Source of the DNA: CAYRIF01 sp964424205
GTDB lineage: Bacteria; Bacteroidota; Bacteroidia; Cytophagales; Cyclobacteriaceae
Reading direction: 5' to 3'
DNA length: 24,626 nucleotides
Assembly: GCA_964424205.1 (NCBI GenBank)
Contig: CAYRIF010000011.1
Span: 1 to 24,626, forward strand
Made by a program: the position numbers and the translations under genes. The notes below the pieces were generated by a model. That model saw only the letters and a program-made list of their open reading frames with translations, searched no databases and had not been told where the DNA came from. Positions 1-6,154 of the stretch are shown here, piece by piece; within the stretch, counting starts at the first letter, position 1, and every line of letters starts with the position of its first letter.

Positions 1-590
1 AGAAACTGGGTGTGATTTTTGAAGGAAGGGATTCTGCAGGAAAAGGAGGTGCCATTAGGCGGATTATCCAGCATTTAAATCCACGGCATTATAGAATCGT
101 GGCACTGCCGAAGCCAGATGAAGTAGAGGCAGGGCAATGGTATTTTCAACGCTATGTGAACCAGCTCCCTATTGCAGGTGAGATCGTATTTTTTGATCGT
201 AGTTGGTATAATCGTGCTGTGGTAGAACCGGTGAATGATTTTTGTACTGATGAGGAGTACAAGGTTTTTATGGGGCAGGTCAATGAATTTGAAAAAATGG
301 TGGTAGAGTCAAATATTCAGCTCATCAAGTTTTATTTTTCCATCACCAAAGAGGAACAGGCAAAGCGATTCGAGGATGTTAAAAACAGTCCCTTAAAACA
401 ATGGAAAATGTCGGCGGTAGATGCCAAGGCACAGGAACTTTGGGACGTATATACCAAGTATAAAGAGGCAATGTTTGCTAAAACTGATACGAAGTTAAAT
501 CCTTGGATCGTAATTGAAGCCAACAAAAAAACAGCAGCAAGGGTAGAGGCTATTGAGCATATACTAAAAAAAGTGCCTTATAAGTCATAG
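1..590 (+). CDS. ppk2: Polyphosphate kinase 2 (PPK2 family), 5'-truncated by window edge
   Basis: PPK2 enzymes move phosphate between inorganic polyphosphate and nucleoside di- or monophosphates in the cytoplasm. The visible frame opens mid-protein with K-L-G and runs into the Walker A loop FEGRDSAGKGG. It continues with the Walker B/lid region FFDRSWYNR and a C-terminal segment SPLKQWKMS ... NPWIVIEANKK, all hallmarks of the family. About 195 residues are visible and the reading frame is open at the left edge, so the true start lies outside; the GTG at 12 sits inside the conserved core and is not the start. The resemblance is to one-domain class I PPK2, but the missing N-terminus and the lack of an alignment leave nucleotide preference open. 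The stop is only 8 nt from the stop of the convergent patatin gene, with no terminator hairpin seen between them. Confidence 0.93.
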   Translation, partial: KLGVIFEGRDSAGKGGAIRRIIQHLNPRHYRIVALPKPDEVEAGQWYFQRYVNQLPIAGEIVFFDRSWYNRAVVEPVNDFCTDEEYKVFMGQVNEFEKMVVESNIQLIKFYFSITKEEQAKRFEDVKNSPLKQWKMSAVDAKAQELWDVYTKYKEAMFAKTDTKLNPWIVIEANKKTAARVEAIEHILKKVPYKS

Positions 591-598
591 TAAAATGA

Positions 599-1543
599 CT
601 AGACAATAGTTTTAGCATTGTTTTTATCCCAGTCTTTGGCTTGAAGTCTTCCTGCCTCATACATTTGCTTGAGTCGTCCTTTGTTTACATCATAGACGTC
701 TTGCATGATGCTAGGTAAGAAAATCGTATTATGTTTTTTAATGTCCTTTTCTTTCATGATTTTATTCTCCATGAATTCATCATTTTTTGATACTTCTACA
801 TTGGAAATTTCAGTATAGCGGCTAAGGATTTTCATTAGATTTTTTGGAATGAATTTTCCAGCTAATATTTTCTTGTAGTCTTCGGGTCTAGAGTAAATAG
901 ACGTAGATTCGGTTATATTATATTTATCGCTGTCAATAATTTTTGGAGTTGAAATATGATCACGCACGCCACCATCATATAGCAAAACCTCATTCTCAAA
1001 TTTTTTACCCGTGAAATCACGAAATGTATCGGTCACTTTTATCCCCTCTGTGAAAATTGGAATTGAGGCAGAAGCATTGACGAATCTGAGGAAATACTGA
1101 TGAGACATTTCTTTTAGGTTAACAAAGACCCTACAACCCGTATAAAAATCTACCGACCCTACAATGCAAATGGGATATTTATCCTCCCTTTTGTATGCTT
1201 CAAATTCTTGAACAGGCACTAGTGCTGCTAATGCCTTTTCCAGGTTGAGTTGCTTGCCTAAATAGGGTCGCCCACTAATGATACTGAGTATTGCATTGGC
1301 TACTCTGATTTTTCCGTTGGATTTGACAGGAGCGGTGCTGAAGAAGGTTTTCAAGTCAAAATTGAGTACCAGTTTCCTGAGCTTATCAAATTTTCCCATT
1401 GCCAGGGGCACAGCGAGAATGGCACCTGAAGAAACGCCAGAGATAATATCTGGGTTATATTCTTTTTCTTTTAGTATGACTTCTGCCGCGCCAAAAAGCC
1501 CACCAATTTTAGTGCCGCCACCTGATATACCTAAATGCTTCAT
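599..1543 (-). CDS. Patatin-like phospholipase (acyl hydrolase), 314 aa
   Basis: Patatin-family lipid acyl hydrolases cleave acyl groups from phospholipids or other lipids with a Ser-Asp dyad. All core elements are visible. The oxyanion glycine loop SGGGTKIGG lies at residues 7-15, the nucleophile elbow GVSSG puts the catalytic Ser at 38, and YDGG puts the catalytic Asp at 190. There is no signal peptide or transmembrane segment, so the enzyme is probably cytoplasmic or peripherally membrane-bound. The ATG at 1541-1543 lies just before the glycine loop, as usual for bacterial patatins. The roughly 120-residue C-terminal part after the DGG motif is not recognised. The upstream gene on the same strand ends 73 nt away, so co-transcription is possible. 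Family assignment is firm; the substrate cannot be told from the sequence. Confidence 0.9.
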   Translation of the reverse strand: MKHLGISGGGTKIGGLFGAAEVILKEKEYNPDIISGVSSGAILAVPLAMGKFDKLRKLVLNFDLKTFFSTAPVKSNGKIRVANAILSIISGRPYLGKQLNLEKALAALVPVQEFEAYKREDKYPICIVGSVDFYTGCRVFVNLKEMSHQYFLRFVNASASIPIFTEGIKVTDTFRDFTGKKFENEVLLYDGGVRDHISTPKIIDSDKYNITESTSIYSRPEDYKKILAGKFIPKNLMKILSRYTEISNVEVSKNDEFMENKIMKEKDIKKHNTIFLPSIMQDVYDVNKGRLKQMYEAGRLQAKDWDKNNAKTIV

Positions 1544-1616
1544 CGTGATACATGTTTGATTACGATGTAAAGCTAGTAATTATTCAGTACGTAGATTTAC
1601 GTAGGTGCAGAAGCCA

Positions 1617-3152
1617 CTATTTACTTGCCTCCTTGGGCTTTATTTCATAAACCTGAATGGTTTTTGTTTTTTTGTTGTAGCCAGCTTCGTGGTAGTATTC
1701 TCTGTATTTGTATTGTTTAGAACGATAGAACTTTGCTTTAATCTTTTGAAGAAAAGAATCATGTTTATCTAGCAACAAATCAAAATTTGTCTTTTTTAGT
1801 GTTTTTGGTTTTCCATCTAAATGTTTTAAACTATTTTTTTCAAGCACTGTTTTGAAAGTGAGCAATATAGTTTCATCAGGATTTGGTGTTTCAAAAAACT
1901 TGGAGTTCAAATCTTCATTAAAATTTGGACCATGTGAGAATGTAGGCATATGTTTTTGAATCTCCGAGTAATTGATTGGAGGGGGTTGATGCATCCAATG
2001 GTTATAGTAATAATTGTTATATGTGTAAGTTAGGATAGATCCCATTTCAATAACATAGTTACTGTCAACATCAAAATCCACCTTAATTACAGCATTTGTT
2101 TTCATTACTTTCTTCAATAGTTTTTTAGGTTTTTGCGGAGTTACATTTGTGGCATCGTCATACAAAATTAATGTATTTCCAAAAGGAATTTTTTCTATTT
2201 TTTTTGGAAAAGAGTAAGTTTTGAGTAGTTGGAGATTATTAGTATTGTAAACATTTAGCCTACCTTCTTCGCTACTTGCGTGAAATTGAAAAAGTTTATC
2301 ATCCAATAAAAAGGAGCTGATTTTTTGAGCACCATTTGCTGCAAATTTAATTTTTTTAGATTCTAATGTATCAATTGTTACTTTTAAAGTAGCTAAATCT
2401 AGTTTTATTATTTTACTAAAATTGTTCTCATCGCTTATCAAATACAGTGTATTGTCAATATGATAATACTTTTTAGAACTAGTCTGATCTGAGATATTCA
2501 CAAACTCTTCCGAATTCACGTTAATCCATAGTTTATTTCTGAATAACTGCTTCGATAGACTAAGTAAAGTTAGTTTAAATTTTGTTTTTGGGTTGTTGGA
2601 TATATTTGACCCACTGAGCGTAAATGTTTGTTCTTCCTGCATTGAAATGTTAAGATTCAGAAACTTTATGGTATCAGACTCATATGGAGAGTAGGTAAAA
2701 AAGAAGTCATCTCCTTTTTTATAGGAAGCAATTATATTTACATTTTTTAGTAACAAGGCTGCCTGATTAAGTTTTGTTTTGCTAAGATTATTAATGTCAA
2801 TTTCCCAGGCTTTAACGTTAACCTCATTTTTTTTCTTGCTCCCTTTTTCTTCCTGTAAATAAAATTTTATAATGTTTTTGTTTTTACTACTACCAATAAA
2901 AGCAGGCATTTTCTCTGCAAAATTTCTGCTAAAGGTAAACGTATCTTTCAAGTTCATCTCTTTGTCATAGTATCGCATATTACATTCGGTATTGCTAAAA
3001 ATTAGGTATAGTATATTTCCCTCCATGTCGGCATGAGCATCAATTTTTTTTACATACTTAATTGGTGTCTCAAACTCAAGAATTGGCTTCTCTTGTGCCT
3101 GCGTATTTAAAAAGAATAGGAGGGCAAATAATATTACAGCTAGTTGTTTCAT
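1617..3152 (-). CDS. Exported protein of unknown function, 511 aa
   Basis: I do not recognise a family. The N-terminus MKQLAVILFALLFFLNTQAQ is a clear Sec signal peptide, with likely cleavage after A19. There is no lipobox Cys and no C-terminal T9SS domain, so a periplasmic location is the simplest guess. The mature part is rich in Lys, Asn, Phe and short alternating hydrophobic stretches, which suggests mostly beta structure. Residues 375-394 form an odd Tyr/Asn/His/Pro-rich patch (TYTYNNYYYNHWMHQ then PPP). The sequence looks more AT-rich by eye than its neighbours. The gene starts 21 nt after the stop of the upstream EEP lipoprotein gene on the same strand, so the two are probably co-transcribed. 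The complete open frame, signal peptide and operon-like spacing support a real gene. Confidence 0.8.
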   Translation of the reverse strand: MKQLAVILFALLFFLNTQAQEKPILEFETPIKYVKKIDAHADMEGNILYLIFSNTECNMRYYDKEMNLKDTFTFSRNFAEKMPAFIGSSKNKNIIKFYLQEEKGSKKKNEVNVKAWEIDINNLSKTKLNQAALLLKNVNIIASYKKGDDFFFTYSPYESDTIKFLNLNISMQEEQTFTLSGSNISNNPKTKFKLTLLSLSKQLFRNKLWINVNSEEFVNISDQTSSKKYYHIDNTLYLISDENNFSKIIKLDLATLKVTIDTLESKKIKFAANGAQKISSFLLDDKLFQFHASSEEGRLNVYNTNNLQLLKTYSFPKKIEKIPFGNTLILYDDATNVTPQKPKKLLKKVMKTNAVIKVDFDVDSNYVIEMGSILTYTYNNYYYNHWMHQPPPINYSEIQKHMPTFSHGPNFNEDLNSKFFETPNPDETILLTFKTVLEKNSLKHLDGKPKTLKKTNFDLLLDKHDSFLQKIKAKFYRSKQYKYREYYHEAGYNKKTKTIQVYEIKPKEASK

Positions 3153-3173
3153 AATTTTTTGTTTCTAGTATTA

Positions 3174-4067
3174 CTAATCTTTATCAAGTATCAATATTAA
3201 TGGTCTGTGGTCAGAGACAATAGATTCATAATCACTATCGCAATCGTCTAGGCTTAATGTAAAAACATCTGTCTCATTGTCAAATAGTTCGTTGGTGATG
3301 AGCATGTGGTCTAGGTGACTAGGCCACGAAGGATATGACCACCCTTGGTTATTGTCTGCTGCAATGCCCATGTCTGCAAATCTATAATTATCAGGATCCT
3401 CGATAAAGTTTTTGAAAACATTATCATTAGGATTATCTTCAATAATTAAGTCATTATAGTCGCCAAGTACAACCACATTATCGGTGGCATGTTGGGTATC
3501 AATAAATTCTTTTAATAACAAGCTTGCTGCTCGTCTACGGTCTTCGTTCTCTTGTCCACCTCGGGCCTTCAAGTGAATATTAATAAAGGTTACTTCTAGA
3601 CCATTTTGATGTTTGGCAGTGATGACTTGTGGCGGTCTTGGAAATGCGCTATGGTCATTATTGTAGATGGTCATTGCGCTTTCGGTAATGGTCACAACAT
3701 TCTCTTTATACAAGTACCCATATTTTAACCCACCACTTGTGAGTTCTGTAGCGCTCCATCCTGCTAGCTTATTAGTGAGTGCTTCAAAGCTTGCCGTGGA
3801 GGTTATTTCCTGCACTGCAACAAGATCCACATCCATGGCTTTGATAATGGCAACAACATTGTCAACGGTTTTGCTACCTAACGGAAAATTTTCTAAGTTC
3901 CACGTCGCAATGTCAAATGTTGGGGTTTCACCAGTGATGATGCAATTGCTTACATTTAGCAGGTCTATTTTTTCTGGTTTTTTAACAGGAGGGTCTGATC
4001 CCTTGTTACACCCTGAAAAGGACAGTAAAAAAATAAGGAAATAAAGTAACTGGTAACCTTTCTTCAT
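3174..4067 (-). CDS. Endonuclease/exonuclease/phosphatase (EEP) family lipoprotein, 297 aa
   Basis: EEP-fold enzymes are metal-dependent phosphoesterases acting on nucleic acids, phospholipids or inositol phosphates. The motifs appear in order: WNLEN (56-60, metal/phosphate Asn), VQE (85-87, metal Glu), NIHLK (163-167), GDYND (202-206, Asp and Asn), and SDH (285-287, catalytic His), with SHLDH at 250-254. The N-terminus MKKGYQLLYFLIFLLSFSGC is a lipoprotein signal with Cys20 as the lipidation site, so the enzyme is probably anchored in an envelope membrane. The frame stays open upstream to a TTG at 4079, but the ATG at 4065-4067 gives a normal lipoprotein signal and follows a good promoter at 4088-4115, so I chose it. 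The closest visible style is that of secreted bacterial DNase I-like proteins; the substrate is not determined. Confidence 0.88.
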   Translation of the reverse strand: MKKGYQLLYFLIFLLSFSGCNKGSDPPVKKPEKIDLLNVSNCIITGETPTFDIATWNLENFPLGSKTVDNVVAIIKAMDVDLVAVQEITSTASFEALTNKLAGWSATELTSGGLKYGYLYKENVVTITESAMTIYNNDHSAFPRPPQVITAKHQNGLEVTFINIHLKARGGQENEDRRRAASLLLKEFIDTQHATDNVVVLGDYNDLIIEDNPNDNVFKNFIEDPDNYRFADMGIAADNNQGWSYPSWPSHLDHMLITNELFDNETDVFTLSLDDCDSDYESIVSDHRPLILILDKD

Positions 4068-4087
4068 AGTTTTTAACAATTGTCCCT

Positions 4088-4115
4088 CAAAGTTAACATA
4101 TCAGGGGCGTATCAA
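4088..4115 (-). promoter_or_regulatory. Bacteroidota-type promoter for the EEP lipoprotein gene
   Basis: On the minus strand TTG (4115-4113) is followed after 17 nt by TAACTTTG (4095-4088), an exact match to the Bacteroidota -7 consensus TAnnTTTG. Initiation would fall near 4081-4083, about 14-16 nt before the ATG at 4067. That leaves the alternative TTG start at 4079 almost without a leader and favours the ATG. It also suggests the EEP gene and the gene after it are transcribed separately from the ASPIC/FnIII gene upstream. Confidence 0.45.
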
Positions 4116-4138
4116 GAAAGAAAAGGAGTAAAGAAATG

Positions 4139-5047
4139 CTACTCAGACTTAGCGAAAAGCGGCTTCAATGCGATTTGAGATAACTCTACATAAAACATAC
4201 CAATTGGAAGAGAAGCAATCTCTACTTTTGTTTTCAGGTCTTTTACGGTTTTTCTGAACTTGTGAATTTTAAGTTGCTTGCCATCTTCATCCAAAAACCT
4301 AACGACAACTTCACCCATTATATCATTGTTGACCCTGATGTCCAGAAAATCTTGATTGGGATTAGGATACATCTTAATTGGTTGTGTTACGTCTTCAAAT
4401 ACTAGACCAAAGTTCACTTCTGTTTTCTCCGATGTTCCGTCTGCCAAAGAAAACCCATCTTTACTCACAGCTTTTATTTTATAGTAATAAGATGTATTGA
4501 CGTTGAGGTTATTATCAGAAAATTGGTTGATATTGGCACGCACAAGTGCAATTTGTTCAAACCCCCTGTCAGGGTGTATTGACCGCTCAATACTAAAACC
4601 ATGTTCATTATCAGAATTATCATTCCACGCTAAATCTATTTGTTTCTCTGAAATGACCTTGGCGAGAAAGTTACTGGGCGGTACCGGAAAATTGGGTCTG
4701 TGAATTGTTAACGTCTGATTGGTTTTTATTTTATTAAACACTTGTTCACCGCTTTCGGGCCATACAATTGCTAATTTTTCGATACTTGTATTGCTCCCCA
4801 GTTCAAACCTAGTTTCAACGATACTTGCTTGGTCATTTGAACAGGTAAAGTCAATTTCTTTTTGTGACCATATACCATCATATTTAAGTGAAACGGTTAA
4901 TGTTGCTGTATTATAATTATCATTGTAAACTTTAAGTTTTATCCAATTATTCCCTGCGTCTGCAAACGACTGGTTGATGAGCGCAACAAATGCAAGGGTG
5001 AAAGCAAACTTGAAATATTTAGACAATGTATATGTTATTATGTTCAT
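4139..5047 (-). CDS. T9SS-exported protein with ASPIC/UnbV-like, fibronectin III and type-A sorting domains, 302 aa
   Basis: The protein reads as four parts. A signal peptide covers residues 1-29, with likely cleavage at SFA/DAG. Residues 33-117 resemble the ASPIC/UnbV domain (NNWIKLKV, RFELGSNTSIEKLAIVWPE, then TNQTLTI). A fibronectin type III domain spans about 124-212 (IDLAWNDNS, GFSIERS, YYYKIKAV). A C-terminal domain from YPNP (227-230) to the end matches the T9SS type-A sorting signal, including LPIGMFYVEL. Such proteins cross the outer membrane and are released or anchored at the surface. The frame opens upstream to a TTG at 5056, but the ATG at 5047 precedes a normal signal peptide. 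The ASPIC domain usually follows FG-GAP/VCBS propeller repeats, which are absent here. The last residues (KPLFAKSE) are less basic than a typical sorting end. The role is probably binding rather than catalysis; no active site is seen. Confidence 0.8.
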   Translation of the reverse strand: MNIITYTLSKYFKFAFTLAFVALINQSFADAGNNWIKLKVYNDNYNTATLTVSLKYDGIWSQKEIDFTCSNDQASIVETRFELGSNTSIEKLAIVWPESGEQVFNKIKTNQTLTIHRPNFPVPPSNFLAKVISEKQIDLAWNDNSDNEHGFSIERSIHPDRGFEQIALVRANINQFSDNNLNVNTSYYYKIKAVSKDGFSLADGTSEKTEVNFGLVFEDVTQPIKMYPNPNQDFLDIRVNNDIMGEVVVRFLDEDGKQLKIHKFRKTVKDLKTKVEIASLPIGMFYVELSQIALKPLFAKSE

Positions 5048-5450
5048 AAAAAGCAAAAGTTAAACAGTATAAAAAATCTTGTACAGTACCAGAGTTGTTA
5101 CTCATTTAAAAAATGCAATTATAAGACGACAATGGTACTGTTATTATTATTAGTAAAAGAACAAAAAATGCGTAATACCTTTCATGTAAGAATTTTTTTT
5201 AACAAGGGTAAAAACAAAAAAAAATACAATTTATTCTTCTTAAATATCTATTTTTCTATTGAAATAGTACAAAAGTATTAAAAACACGATACTTTTCTTA
5301 CATCTTGAATTTGTATTACCCACAGAGATTTTTGGTGTATTTAACGGAACTTCACATCATTCTATCGAAAAAAGATAGTAATAGTGATAGGTGCACTAAA
5401 TCCAAAGTCTTTGAGTGATAACTAATCTTAAAAAAGTACAAAAATACATT

Positions 5451-5476
5451 AAAAAAAGTGTGTAAAATTTCCACAC
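5451..5476 (-). terminator. Hairpin plus T7 tract, possible intrinsic terminator
   Basis: On the minus strand GTGTG and CACAC are separated by nine nucleotides and followed by seven consecutive T. The stem is only 5 bp, but the T-tract is good. It could end a small RNA started near 5532 or back up the terminator at 5511-5533. Confidence 0.35.
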
Positions 5477-5510
5477 ATTGTGCTATAATAGCAGCATAAA
5501 AATAATTTAA

Positions 5511-5533
5511 CAAAAAGAAGGGTGATTTCACCC
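5511..5533 (-). terminator. Hairpin with T-rich tail downstream of the SPOR lipoprotein gene
   Basis: The minus strand reads GGGTGAAATCACCC followed by TTCTTTTTG. GGGTG pairs with CACCC around an AAAT loop, then a T-rich tail. It sits about 90 nt beyond the SPOR gene stop, a plausible place for the secA/SPOR operon to end. Confidence 0.4.
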
Positions 5534-5537
5534 ACTG

Positions 5538-5571
5538 CAAATATACGAAATAATATATAAATTTATAACAA
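5538..5571 (-). promoter_or_regulatory. Promoter-like box sharing a 12-mer with the rplS upstream region
   Basis: TATATTTG (5545-5538) matches TAnnTTTG exactly, with a TTG at 5571-5569, 23 nt upstream. The extended 12-mer TATATTTGCAGT also occurs 48 nt... upstream side of rplS at 10946-10935, where a promoter is expected. Here it points at no protein gene, only at the hairpin series below it. Confidence 0.3.
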
Positions 5572-5624
5572 TTGCTAGATTTAATTGCATTAAGTGAATG
5601 TTTCTGAATTGTAAAGTGTAAGCC

Positions 5625-6116
5625 TTAATTGGATACCTTGATTGGAATTAAGATAGCTTGGGGAATTTCTTTTTTAATTTGGGTGTAAATTTTATGTGCT
5701 TCTAGTTTTTCAAGATACTTACCAACCCTTACTTTATAGTTGGGCGCATTCCAATCAATCTTTGGTCGGGCATCCGGAATAATTTGGTATACTAACGATT
5801 TTCTGTAATCAGCTTGATCTCTACTAGTGCCTGAGTAAACTTGGATAGTATAGCCCATCGTATAATTTTCTTTTTCATTGCGATAAGCTGCAGCCAACGT
5901 TTTATTAATTTCCTTCGTAATATCTTGACTGGGTTCATGAAATATAGTGTCCCTCGGTTTGTCTTCATTAGTTTCTTGGGTATCTGCATCAGTATATTTG
6001 GGTCTGTAAACACTTAAGTCCTCAGATTTGGTAGTATTACCTGTCTGTTTGATGGGTAAGCAGCCTATGGTTGCAGTGCCTATAAATACAAGTGCCAAAA
6101 GAAATATTCTATTCAT
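5625..6116 (-). CDS. SPOR-domain lipoprotein, 163 aa
   Basis: SPOR domains bind septal, denuded peptidoglycan in the periplasm. The N-terminus MNRIFLLALVFIGTATIGC is a lipoprotein signal with Cys19 as the lipid anchor. Residues 20-85 are polar and probably disordered, and residues 88-160 form the SPOR-like domain: YTIQVYSGTSRDQA, a middle helix region, YKVRVGKY, a second helix, then ILIPIKV. The ATG at 6114-6116 is the only sensible start. The gene lies 38 nt after the secA stop on the same strand, so it is probably the second gene of a secA transcript. The link may be positional only; the likely role is envelope or division-site peptidoglycan binding. The hairpin at 5511-5533 may end this transcript. 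Confidence 0.8.
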   Translation of the reverse strand: MNRIFLLALVFIGTATIGCLPIKQTGNTTKSEDLSVYRPKYTDADTQETNEDKPRDTIFHEPSQDITKEINKTLAAAYRNEKENYTMGYTIQVYSGTSRDQADYRKSLVYQIIPDARPKIDWNAPNYKVRVGKYLEKLEAHKIYTQIKKEIPQAILIPIKVSN

Positions 6117-6154
6117 ATCTATCTAGTAACGAGTTTTAAATCTACTAATTATAA

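Larger units (their letters stand above)
5451..5533 (-). ncRNA. Candidate small structured RNA
   Basis: A minus-strand transcript starting just after the TATATTTG box at 5538-5545 would run through three consecutive hairpins. These are GGGTGA/TCACCC (5533-5520), TGCTA-TTA-TAGCA (5493-5481), and GTGTG/CACAC (5476-5458) followed by seven T (5457-5451). That gives about 80 nt ending in an intrinsic-terminator shape. No RNA family was recognised. The competing reading is that these are tandem terminators of the secA/SPOR operon, whose last stop is at 5625. Confidence 0.2.
5048..5624. other. AT-rich intergenic region of 577 nt with promoter-like boxes and hairpins
   Basis: No credible protein gene is seen. 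Three exact minus-strand TAnnTTTG boxes occur, at 5270-5277, 5439-5446 and 5538-5545. The 5270-5277 box (TACTTTTG) could drive the ASPIC/FnIII gene with a leader of about 215 nt. Hairpins lie at 5458-5476, 5481-5493 and 5520-5533. An 8-nt inverted repeat (ACAGTACC at 5083-5090, GGTACTGT at 5134-5141) lies just upstream of the ASPIC/FnIII gene. In DNA this AT-rich some box matches are expected by chance. Confidence 0.5.

Noticed and set aside
12..590. GTG at 12 as a true start of the PPK2 gene
   Set aside because: It lies immediately before the Walker A loop, and the frame is open and conserved upstream to the window edge.
1588..1603. TACGTA-GATT-TACGTA inverted repeat between the 511-aa gene and the patatin gene
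   Set aside because: Short 6-bp arms, no T-tract and no regulator context; too weak to list as a site.
5352..5540. 62-codon minus-strand open frame in the 577-nt gap
   Set aside because: It starts at a TTG lying inside the -7 box, is Phe/Leu-rich as AT-rich DNA gives by chance, and overlaps the hairpin series.
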